Source: Tissierellia bacterium
Lineage (GTDB): Bacteria; Bacillota; Clostridia; Tissierellales; Dethiosulfatibacteraceae
DNA: 5,226 nt
Direction of reading: 5' to 3'
Assembly (NCBI GenBank): GCA_007116605.1
Contig: SKID01000176.1
Span: 1-5,226 of the forward strand
Shown here: positions 1 through 5,226 of the stretch, piece after piece
Position numbering within the stretch: position 1 is the first letter of the stretch
Layout of the letters: the number at the start of each line of letters is the position of its first letter
The notes under the pieces: generated by a model
Told to the model about the DNA's origin: nothing
Seen by the model: the letters and a program-made list of their open reading frames with translations, nothing else
The model's database searches: none
Position numbers and translations under genes: made by a program

Positions 1-1
1 A

Positions 2-118
2 CCTGTCACTATGATTGTTCCCATGATCGTTTTAGCATTTGCATGTATTGTCACTGGTTTTTTCCCAAATATTGTGATGAATATTATAGAAAAAGCAGTG
101 CCTACTTTTATTTTATAA
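2..118 (+). CDS. C-terminal end of a MrpD/NuoM-like proton antiporter subunit (5' partial)
   Basis: Only the last 38 codons and the TAA stop (116-118) are present; the gene begins upstream of the window. The peptide starts PVTMIVPMIVLAF and continues with a hydrophobic helix, a GFFPN turn and a short amphipathic tail (VMNIIEKAVP). A last transmembrane helix of the form 'P..I.A...I..G.FPN...' is typical of the C-terminus of MrpD, NuoM and related complex I/Mrp antiporter subunits. The stop is 22 nt before the next gene of the same superfamily, so this is probably the preceding gene of the same operon. The family call rests on a short peptide and on context. Which subunit it is (MrpD, MrpA-like or another 'complex I subunit 5' type protein) cannot be decided from what is visible. 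Confidence 0.7.
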   Translation, partial: PVTMIVPMIVLAFACIVTGFFPNIVMNIIEKAVPTFIL

Positions 119-140
119 TTTAGATTAGGATAGGTTAATC

Positions 141-2168
141 ATGAACCCAAAACAAAAACTTCAAAAAAGACGTCTATTGCCGGATTTTTTCTGCACAAAC
201 TGCATTATTGTATTTATCATCTATATTTTGATTTTTATTGCACTTATTCTTTCTTCTTCTTTTGGCATTGGTTTTATGCCTAGCTTTATGGCCAAGCCAA
301 GGGAGTGGTTTTACTTTGTCATTCAATGGATCGAACAAATCCAAGGCTTGCCTCTTATCATTATATTTCTACCAATTATTGGCGGTCCTATCGAAGCCTA
401 TCTTGGTAAAAAGTCAGAAATGATCAGGGATACATTAGTTGTTAATTCAACTTTTATCACTTTTCTACTAATATTACTCATGTATCCTAAAGTGATGAAG
501 GGGGAAATGGTTTATCATATTCCCCATGTTTTAGGATATGGCTTAACTTTTCGTGTGGATATCTTAAGTTATATCATGGCAGTAACTGCTGGTGTTGTCT
601 GGTTTTTTGTGACTATATATGCTCATGATTATATGGGCATTGAGAAACATCGAGATCGTTTCTACTTATGGATGTCTGTCACTTTTGGGGGTATTCTGGG
701 AACAGTGTTAGCTGGAGACCTGTTTACTTTGTTCTTGTTTTTTGAGTTGATGACTTTTAGTTCCTATTTGCTCGTTGCTCATAATCAATCTAAGGAGTCT
801 CTACTCGCTGGCAACAGTTATATATTTATGGGCATGGTTGGTGGCCTGAGCATTCTCCTTGGCATGATTCTTTTGTACATGTATACAGGTACTTTGGAGT
901 TTATTCCTTTAGCTTCATCATTAGCTGAAATTGGTTGGCGAAAATATATGATTACTTTGTTTTTTGTCATAGGCTTTGGCATCAAAGCAGGTATGTTGCC
1001 ATTACATATTTGGCTACCTAGAGCTCATCCTGTAGCACCTACACCTGCTAGCGCTTTGCTATCTGGTATATTGATTAAAGTCGGTGCCTATGGTATTTTA
1101 AGATTGGCAATCAGTATTTTTATGCCTGACATGTCTGAAATAACAGGCTTTTATGATCCACTTTGGATTGTATCCAAAAATCTAGGCTTCATCCTCATTT
1201 GGATGGGCATTATTACTATGACTATTGGTGTTTTTCATGCTTTGCAGCAAAATCACATGAAAAAAATGTTGGCTTACCATAGTATTAGCCAGATGGGCTA
1301 TATTATTATGGGCATTGGTGTGGAAGCTTACTTAGGTTATAAAGGTGGAATGGGCTATGCTGCAAGCATTTATCATATTGTAAATCACGCATTATTCAAG
1401 TCTTTATTATTTATGGTTGTAGGTTTGATTTATTTAAGAACAAAAGAAATGGACATGTACAAATTAGGTGGTCTGTGGAAAAAAATGCCTTTTACAGCAT
1501 TAGTTTGCCTTATTGCAGCTTTTGGAATTACCGGAATGCCTGGTTTTAATGGTTTTATTAGTAAATCATTATTGCATCACGCCATTGTGGAAGCCTATGA
1601 GTATGGCCACTACTCATTTCGATATGCTGAAATGCTCTTTACATTAGTCAGTGCTGGAACTGTCTGTTCTTTTCTAAAACTTTATGGCTTTGTTTTTCTA
1701 GGTAAATGTCCTGATAGATTTTTACATATAGAAGGAGACAAAGGCATGATGGACTTAGCTATGGGAGGATTAGCTTTACTGATTGTCCTTATAGGTCATG
1801 TTCCCAATTTTATGATGGATCATTTTATCATTCCTTCGGCACAGCGTTTGACCTTTGAGCCTGCTTTTATTGATCGATACCTTGTCGGTATTCAATTCTT
1901 TAATTGGGCAGATATTCGAATCATGATTGCTATTTATATTCTAGGTGGTATTATTTTTCTTTTAGGGATGCGATTCCACTTATTTCATCTTCATTTTTAT
2001 GAGAAACTTGATATTCAAAGAAATCTTTACCAACCCATTTATGATGGTATCATTGCTTGCTCAAAAGGTATTTGCACCCGTTACGAGAAAAAAATCCTTA
2101 GTAGCGATGTCATCATCTATGCTACTGTCTTGACCATTATATTGTTTGTTTTACTTAGATTTGTATAA
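141..2168 (+). CDS. Proton-conducting antiporter-like membrane subunit (complex I NuoL/M / MrpA/D family), paralog 1
   Basis: This is a 675-residue integral membrane protein with about 16 hydrophobic segments. The core (about residues 70-560) has the hallmarks of the Proton_antipo_M family, which moves H+ or Na+ through the membrane in complex I, Mrp antiporters and membrane-bound hydrogenases. By alignment to known motifs, the channel residues are E202 (FFELMTFSSY, TM5), K282 (GFGIKAGMLPLHIWLP, TM7), K313 (ILIKVGAYGILR, TM8), H380 (LAYHSISQMGY), H416 and K420 (NHALFKSLLF), and K475 (PGFNGFISKS, TM12). All are intact, so it should be active. Compared with its downstream paralog it has about 58 extra N-terminal residues, including a hydrophobic helix (about 21-43) preceded by CTNC at 18-21. 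A tail of about 110 residues follows the core. The ATG is preceded by an AGGATAGGT ribosome site (128-135). The gene lies 22 nt after the previous stop and 18 nt before the next start, so it is in an operon. Superfamily is certain; exact subunit name and ion (H+ or Na+) are not. Confidence 0.93.
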   Translation: MNPKQKLQKRRLLPDFFCTNCIIVFIIYILIFIALILSSSFGIGFMPSFMAKPREWFYFVIQWIEQIQGLPLIIIFLPIIGGPIEAYLGKKSEMIRDTLVVNSTFITFLLILLMYPKVMKGEMVYHIPHVLGYGLTFRVDILSYIMAVTAGVVWFFVTIYAHDYMGIEKHRDRFYLWMSVTFGGILGTVLAGDLFTLFLFFELMTFSSYLLVAHNQSKESLLAGNSYIFMGMVGGLSILLGMILLYMYTGTLEFIPLASSLAEIGWRKYMITLFFVIGFGIKAGMLPLHIWLPRAHPVAPTPASALLSGILIKVGAYGILRLAISIFMPDMSEITGFYDPLWIVSKNLGFILIWMGIITMTIGVFHALQQNHMKKMLAYHSISQMGYIIMGIGVEAYLGYKGGMGYAASIYHIVNHALFKSLLFMVVGLIYLRTKEMDMYKLGGLWKKMPFTALVCLIAAFGITGMPGFNGFISKSLLHHAIVEAYEYGHYSFRYAEMLFTLVSAGTVCSFLKLYGFVFLGKCPDRFLHIEGDKGMMDLAMGGLALLIVLIGHVPNFMMDHFIIPSAQRLTFEPAFIDRYLVGIQFFNWADIRIMIAIYILGGIIFLLGMRFHLFHLHFYEKLDIQRNLYQPIYDGIIACSKGICTRYEKKILSSDVIIYATVLTIILFVLLRFV

Positions 2169-2186
2169 TTTTTATGAGGTGAATCA

Positions 2187-4043
2187 ATGGGACTAACACG
2201 CTTAATTATTCAATTATGGCTACCGACTTTTATCATTATATTTGGATTAATTGAAGCCTTAATTATACCGTTATTAAAAGGAAATCGTAGACTTTTTCGG
2301 CGCATCTCAGTAAAAATCATGATTGGAATTACGACACTTTTCATGTTGTTGGCTTTTGGAGAACTGGCTAGTGGTCCTATTATTTATGAAATACCCGGTC
2401 TATTTGGTAATGGTATTTTTTTCAAAATTGACTACTTGAACTATGTACTGATGGTTTTTGCAGGCATCATGTTTTTAGTTGTCAGTTTTTCAAGTTCTGT
2501 GGATGTTAAAGCCATAGGTCGCGAAAGAAGTTTTTATTTCTTTTTTGTGATTACTTATATATCTACTTTAGGAACCTTGATGGCTGGGGATTTACTGAGT
2601 TTTTTCTTGTTCTTTGAAATTATGACCTTTTCAACTTATGCCTTGTTGACCCATCGTCGGGGTCCTCAAGTTATTGCCGCAGGAAATACTTATATCTATA
2701 TGGGTATTATGGGAGGATTAAGTATCTTAAGTGGCATCTTGTTATTATCAGCCTATACTCAAAGTTATGAGTGGACTAACTTAGCGGAAAAATTTTCTGA
2801 AATGAATTATGTAAAATATGTCATTGCTGCTTTTTTTATTGGTGGTTTTGGAATCAAAGCTGGAATGGTTCCCTTTCACTTCTGGGTTCCGAAGATTTAT
2901 TTAGAAGCACCTTTTTCAGTAAATGCCCTTTCTTCAGGAATTCTAATGAAAGTAGGTGCTTATGGAATCTTGCGCATGGTGTCTAGTATCTATTCCTCAA
3001 GTGCTTCAAATATTACTGCCGATAGTATTATCTGGTTAACCTCTAAAAATATCGGTGCCTTTGTGATATGGCTTGGAATCATCACCATGATAATCGGCGT
3101 TTTCATGGCTTTATTACAAGGCAATATAAAACTGATGCTCGCTTATCATAGCATCAGCCAAATGGGTTATGTGATTATGGGAATTGGCGTTGCTGCCTAT
3201 CTAGGCTACAAAGGACCCATGGGGTTTGCAGGTAGTCTATACCATATGGTTAATCATGGTTTATTCAAAGCACTGCTATTTTTAGCGGCCGCTTCCGTTT
3301 TTGCACGCACCAAAGAACTTAACATGTATCATTTAGGCGGTCTTTGGAAAAAAATGCCCATAACCGCCTTCCTTGCTCTCATTGGTGTGATGGGTATTAC
3401 TGGTGTTCCTTTATTCAATGGTTTTGCTAGTAAATCTATTCTTCATCATGCTATTGTTGAAGCCTATGAGTATGGACATCCTTCATTTTGGTTTGCTGAA
3501 ATGCTATTTATGCTAGTCAGTGCAGGTACTGTCTGTTCTTTCATTAAATTTTATCGGTATATATTTCTAGGTAAAAACAAAACCCATTCAGAAGTTTCTG
3601 GAGACCTTCCAAGGCTATCTTTTTCAATGGGCCTTTTAGCTATTTTTATTGTTATTATTGGTGTTAGACCCTCCCTCTTTCTGGATTATCTTATTATTCC
3701 AGGGTTACAATCTTTCACATATGATCCTGTTTTTATCAATCAATATATAGTGGGTCTAAATTTTTGGGATATAGCAGACTTAGTGAGTTTTGTCATTATC
3801 TATATTCTTGGATTTGCCATGTTTTATATCGGTCAAAAATTTCATTTATTTCAAATGCACCTTCCTAAATGGATGAGCGCAGAAAAATATTTCTATGAAC
3901 CTCTAGAAAACTTTTGCGAGAACTTCCCCAATTATTGCGTCCAACGATATGAGTCTAAAATGATTTTTGGTGATGTTTACATTTATTCAGTTCTGCTAAC
4001 AATTATCATGATCCTTCTTGTAGTTTCCCGGTTATTTGTTTAG
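2187..4043 (+). CDS. Proton-conducting antiporter-like membrane subunit (complex I NuoL/M / MrpA/D family), paralog 2
   Basis: This 618-residue polytopic membrane protein is a tandem paralog of the gene just upstream, aligning with it at a near-constant offset of 58-59 residues. The ion-path residues are all present: E144 (FFEIMTFSTY), K224 (FGIKAGMVPFHFWVP), K255 (ILMKVGAYGILR), H321 (LAYHSISQMGY), H357 and K361 (NHGLFKALLF), and K416 (FNGFASKS). In two 49-residue blocks it matches the upstream protein at 40/49 (317-365) and 39/49 (415-463) positions, while the termini and loops diverge more. About 16 hydrophobic segments are visible, the last near the C-terminus (about 598-617), inside the same kind of tail as its neighbour. 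A strong site, GAGGTGA (2176-2182), lies 4 nt before the ATG and supports this start. It is probably a membrane subunit of the same multisubunit cation/proton antiporter or Mrp-like module. The TAG stop overlaps the stop of the convergent kinase gene. An alternative reading as a hydrogenase- or formate-lyase-linked subunit cannot be excluded without the upstream genes. Confidence 0.93.
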   Translation: MGLTRLIIQLWLPTFIIIFGLIEALIIPLLKGNRRLFRRISVKIMIGITTLFMLLAFGELASGPIIYEIPGLFGNGIFFKIDYLNYVLMVFAGIMFLVVSFSSSVDVKAIGRERSFYFFFVITYISTLGTLMAGDLLSFFLFFEIMTFSTYALLTHRRGPQVIAAGNTYIYMGIMGGLSILSGILLLSAYTQSYEWTNLAEKFSEMNYVKYVIAAFFIGGFGIKAGMVPFHFWVPKIYLEAPFSVNALSSGILMKVGAYGILRMVSSIYSSSASNITADSIIWLTSKNIGAFVIWLGIITMIIGVFMALLQGNIKLMLAYHSISQMGYVIMGIGVAAYLGYKGPMGFAGSLYHMVNHGLFKALLFLAAASVFARTKELNMYHLGGLWKKMPITAFLALIGVMGITGVPLFNGFASKSILHHAIVEAYEYGHPSFWFAEMLFMLVSAGTVCSFIKFYRYIFLGKNKTHSEVSGDLPRLSFSMGLLAIFIVIIGVRPSLFLDYLIIPGLQSFTYDPVFINQYIVGLNFWDIADLVSFVIIYILGFAMFYIGQKFHLFQMHLPKWMSAEKYFYEPLENFCENFPNYCVQRYESKMIFGDVYIYSVLLTIIMILLVVSRLFV

Positions 4044-4963
4044 CGATTATGCTCTGACTGGCCCAGTAGTAGCGCTCCAATGGCAGCGTCTTGGGCTGGT
4101 TTTTTGATGGTAAGATAGGGGTATATGGATTGCATTTTTTGAACAAAGGGCTCTCTGATGAGATCTACATTGGTAATAATTCCACCCATATAAGTCATCT
4201 CTATCCTTTCATCTTGGTGATAAAGTTGTCCAATCACTGCTTTTGACAATAAGACCAATGATTGCCACGCTCCCTCCAAGATGGATTTGGCTATTTGATC
4301 TCCTTCATTAGCTGAATCAATAACCACTTTAGCCATGTTGGCTATATGGCTTTTGTCTGTGTCCGAATGATGGACAAAACTAATGACATCTTCTGGGTGA
4401 TTAATATTTAATTCATCCAGTACCTTATGGGTCATCAAGGTTTTACCTAATCTTTGGTCATAGGATGCCATTACTGCCTGTAATCCTTTTAATCCAATAT
4501 CATAACCGCTTCCTTGATCTGATAAAATATGCCCCCAACCACCGGATCTTATTAACTTGCCATTTCTCAAACCTGTTGCGATAGATCCTGTCCCGGAGAC
4601 AAGGATAATGCCCTCTGTTTTTTGTAATCCACCTACGAGTGCTGCATGGGCATCATTATAAACATAAATATCACCTTTAAAGCCTATTTTTCGCCATATA
4701 TCATATATGGTTTTTTTGTCCACTTCTCTATCAACACCGGCTAGTCCCATGGACGTAAACACCAAATCTTCTTCTTTTAATTGGTTTTTTTCCACAAAAA
4801 CACTAATGATGCTTGCAAATACCTGCATGGTTTCTTTTTCGCCAATAGAATAAAAATTTGAAGGTCCTAGTAATGTTTTATCCACAATATTACCTTCTAA
4901 GTCGGCTAAATATGCTAATGTTTTAGTTCCTCCTCCGTCTATTCCAATACAATACTTTTTCAT
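4040..4963 (-). CDS. BadF/BadG/BcrA/BcrD-family ATPase, probable N-acetylglucosamine-type amino-sugar kinase
   Basis: This is a 307-residue soluble protein of the ASKHA fold, with the usual length of bacterial GlcNAc kinase-like proteins. Motifs in order are phosphate-1 GIDGGGTKT (7-15, D9), GLAGVD (73-78), NDAHAALVGG (103-112, D104 as candidate catalytic base), phosphate-2 VSGTGSIATG (122-131), GGWGHILSDQGSGYDIG (141-157, similar to the sugar-contact segment of GlcNAc kinases), the adenosine motif YMGGIITN (258-265), and a C-terminal PAQDAAIGALLLG. There are no iron-sulfur CxxC features of the CoA-reductase activators of this family, which favours a sugar kinase. It would phosphorylate GlcNAc, glucosamine or possibly N-acetylmuramic acid (as MurK does) with ATP in the cytoplasm, for cell-wall sugar recycling or chitin-sugar use. 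Substrate is inference. The ATG follows AAAGGAG (4969-4975) by 5 nt. It is convergent with the antiporter operon, sharing overlapping stop codons, and is probably transcribed alone or with genes beyond 5226. Confidence 0.9.
   Translation of the reverse strand: MKKYCIGIDGGGTKTLAYLADLEGNIVDKTLLGPSNFYSIGEKETMQVFASIISVFVEKNQLKEEDLVFTSMGLAGVDREVDKKTIYDIWRKIGFKGDIYVYNDAHAALVGGLQKTEGIILVSGTGSIATGLRNGKLIRSGGWGHILSDQGSGYDIGLKGLQAVMASYDQRLGKTLMTHKVLDELNINHPEDVISFVHHSDTDKSHIANMAKVVIDSANEGDQIAKSILEGAWQSLVLLSKAVIGQLYHQDERIEMTYMGGIITNVDLIREPFVQKMQSIYPYLTIKKPAQDAAIGALLLGQSEHNR
4056..4105 (+). terminator. Candidate intrinsic terminator of the antiporter operon, inside the convergent kinase gene
   Basis: Thirteen bases past the TAG of the second antiporter gene, ACTGGCCCAG (4057-4066) can pair with TTGGGCTGGT (4091-4100) in a 10-pair stem including three G-T wobbles. 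The core is GCCCA/TGGGC. The loop holds a second small stem, CGCT/AGCG (4073-4076 with 4085-4088). The stem runs directly into a T-tract (4100-4105, TTTTTT). This layout fits a Rho-independent terminator for + strand transcripts. It lies wholly within the last codons of the - strand kinase gene, because the two genes leave no spacer. The wobbles and branched loop make it weaker than a textbook case. Confidence 0.45.
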
Positions 4964-5000
4964 TTTAACTCCTTTCGGCTTTATTTCATTCGTTCTTTAG

Positions 5001-5049
5001 GGATACAACTGCATCTTCGTTGCTGACTATCAAGGATGAAATTGTGTCC
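5001..5049 (+). repeat. Quasi-palindromic 49-bp repeat, copy 1
   Basis: This copy begins 37 nt upstream of the kinase start codon (on the other strand). It matches copy 2 at 47 of 49 positions. Its ends are inverted: GGATACAACTGCATC (5001-5015) pairs with GATGAAATTGTGTCC (5035-5049) at 12 of 15 positions, plus one G-T wobble. The central loop is about 20 nt. Because it is nearly self-complementary, a transcript of either strand could fold, so the strand given is arbitrary. Its size and structure resemble REP/BIME-type or small MITE-derived repeats; I do not recognise a named family. Confidence 0.85.
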
Positions 5050-5058
5050 TGCCTGCTT

Positions 5059-5087
5059 AGTATTTAGGTCATTTGCTTTGGATACAA
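5059..5087 (-). promoter_or_regulatory. Weak candidate promoter for the kinase gene
   Basis: On the - strand, TTGTAT (5082-5087, from the edge of repeat copy 2) and AATACT (5059-5064) are 17 bp apart, each matching the -35 and -10 consensus at 4 of 6 positions. Initiation near 5052 would give a leader of about 90 nt containing the whole of repeat copy 1. In AT-rich DNA such a match arises easily by chance; it is listed because no better candidate was seen in this upstream region. Confidence 0.18.
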
Positions 5088-5128
5088 CAGCATCTTCGTT
5101 GCTGACTATCAAGGATGAAATAGTGTCC
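5080..5128 (+). repeat. Quasi-palindromic 49-bp repeat, copy 2
   Basis: This is the second direct copy, exactly 79 bp after the first. It differs from copy 1 only at 5089 (A for T) and 5122 (A for T). Both changes replace a base that pairs in the stem of copy 1, so this hairpin is weaker and may be decaying. The 20 or so bases after it (5129-5149) also resemble those after copy 1 (5050-5070), for example CTTA.TATTTA. The duplicated unit is therefore longer than the palindrome and the pair is a tandem duplication. Confidence 0.85.
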
Positions 5129-5145
5129 TCCCTACTTAATATTTA

Positions 5146-5185
5146 GATCCTTTTCTTTTTTAAAATTTAAATGAAGAAAAGGATC
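5146..5185. repeat. Perfect 12-bp inverted repeat (AT-rich hairpin)
   Basis: GATCCTTTTCTT (5146-5157) is the exact reverse complement of AAGAAAAGGATC (5174-5185), separated by a 16-nt A/T-only-plus-one-G loop. Neither strand has a T-tract directly after the stem, so it does not look like a standard intrinsic terminator. It sits at the centre of a larger imperfect palindrome involving copy 2 and the sequence near 5202. Confidence 0.8.
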
Positions 5186-5190
5186 ACATA

Positions 5191-5226
5191 ATGCGCGAAT
5201 CGGACACATATTTAATCCTTTTATTC
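5191..5226 (+). CDS. Possible start of an unrecognised ORF running off the window
   Basis: An ATG at 5191 opens a frame to the window edge, reading MRESDTYLILLF. AAAGGA (5178-5183) lies 7 nt upstream and could act as a ribosome site. With only 12 codons, and sequence that overlaps the probable inverted repeat copy, this may be chance. No family can be recognised. Confidence 0.15.
   Translation, partial: MRESDTYLILLF
5202..5226 (-). repeat. Probable third copy of the 49-bp repeat, inverted, cut by the window end
   Basis: Reading the + strand from 5202, GGACACATATTTAATCCTT matches the reverse complement of the end of copy 2 (GGACACTATTTCATCCTT) with one mismatch and one inserted base: 17 identical bases. 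Similarity then weakens, and the window ends before the rest can be seen. The distance from the central 12-bp palindrome is almost the same as that of copy 2 (16 versus 17 nt between GTGTCC and GATCC), which supports a mirrored arrangement. Confidence 0.5.

Larger units (their letters stand above)
5001..5149. repeat. Imperfect tandem duplication, 79-bp period
   Basis: The unit 5001-5070 is repeated at 5080-5149: 49 nearly identical bases followed by about 21 bases with a handful of G-to-A or G-to-C differences. After that the similarity fades to T-rich sequence. The period is not a multiple of three, which argues against a coding repeat. The whole array lies in the region upstream of the kinase gene and could form part of its 5' leader if transcription starts beyond it. 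Confidence 0.75.

Noticed and set aside
238..423. 61-codon + strand ORF
   Set aside because: It lies wholly inside the first antiporter gene in another frame; its hydrophobicity is a shadow of the transmembrane coding sequence.
4040..4963. Activator of 2-hydroxyacyl-CoA dehydratase or benzoyl-CoA reductase (other members of the BadF family)
   Set aside because: No conserved cysteines for an iron-sulfur cluster in the expected region, and no dehydratase/reductase subunit nearby; GlcNAc-kinase-like motifs fit better.
4980..5008. Promoter-like TTGTAT / AATAAA pair (17-bp spacing) on the minus strand just before the kinase
   Set aside because: Initiation would fall at about 4973, within the AAAGGAG ribosome site, leaving no usable leader.
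5001..5128. Two-repeat CRISPR array (49-bp repeats, 30-bp spacer)
   Set aside because: The 'spacer' (5050-5079) resembles the sequence after copy 2, the repeat is longer than usual, and there are only two copies and no cas genes. A tandem duplication explains it better.
4982..5130. Minus-strand open frame of about 40 codons through both repeat copies (ending ..CIPKERMK)
   Set aside because: It has no ATG or well-placed start, and the 79-bp period shifts the frame so the two copies would encode different peptides. It is probably open by chance.
5146..5185. Intrinsic terminator
   Set aside because: The stem is AT-rich and neither strand has a T-tract directly after it.

Overview
The window is AT-rich, with strong purine-rich ribosome binding sites and low-GC codon use. 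Together with a Mrp/complex-I-type antiporter operon and a BadF/N-acetylglucosamine-kinase-family gene, this suggests a low-GC Firmicute, most likely a Clostridia-type anaerobe. That assignment is inference from composition and gene types; there is no taxonomic marker gene here.

Layout. Bases 1-118 hold the last 38 codons of a + strand gene, most likely a MrpD/NuoM-like antiporter subunit. It is followed at short spacings (22 and 18 nt) by two large + strand genes (141-2168 and 2187-4043). Both encode polytopic membrane proteins of the proton-conducting complex I/Mrp antiporter family. The two are clear paralogs and share the channel Glu, Lys and His residues as well as an unusual C-terminal tail. 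All three genes look like the 3' end of one operon for a multisubunit cation/proton antiporter or a Mrp-like module of a respiratory or hydrogenase complex. The remaining subunits, if present, lie upstream of the window.

The operon meets a convergent - strand gene (4040-4963) whose stop codon overlaps that of the second antiporter gene. It encodes a BadF/BadG/BcrA/BcrD-family sugar kinase, probably acting on an amino sugar such as N-acetylglucosamine. There is no spacer between the two genes, and a candidate + strand terminator lies inside the 3' coding end of the kinase gene. The kinase has no evident functional link to the antiporter.

Bases 4964-5226 are non-coding except for a possible partial ORF at the very edge. 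They hold two near-identical 49-bp quasi-palindromic repeats in tandem (79-bp period), a perfect 12-bp inverted repeat, and what looks like the start of a third, inverted repeat copy running off the window. Copy 2, the 12-bp palindrome and the inverted copy together form one large imperfect palindrome centred near 5165. This repeat cluster, upstream of the kinase gene, is the least explained part of the window. The antiporter paralogs belong to a known superfamily, though their exact complex is not settled by this sequence.
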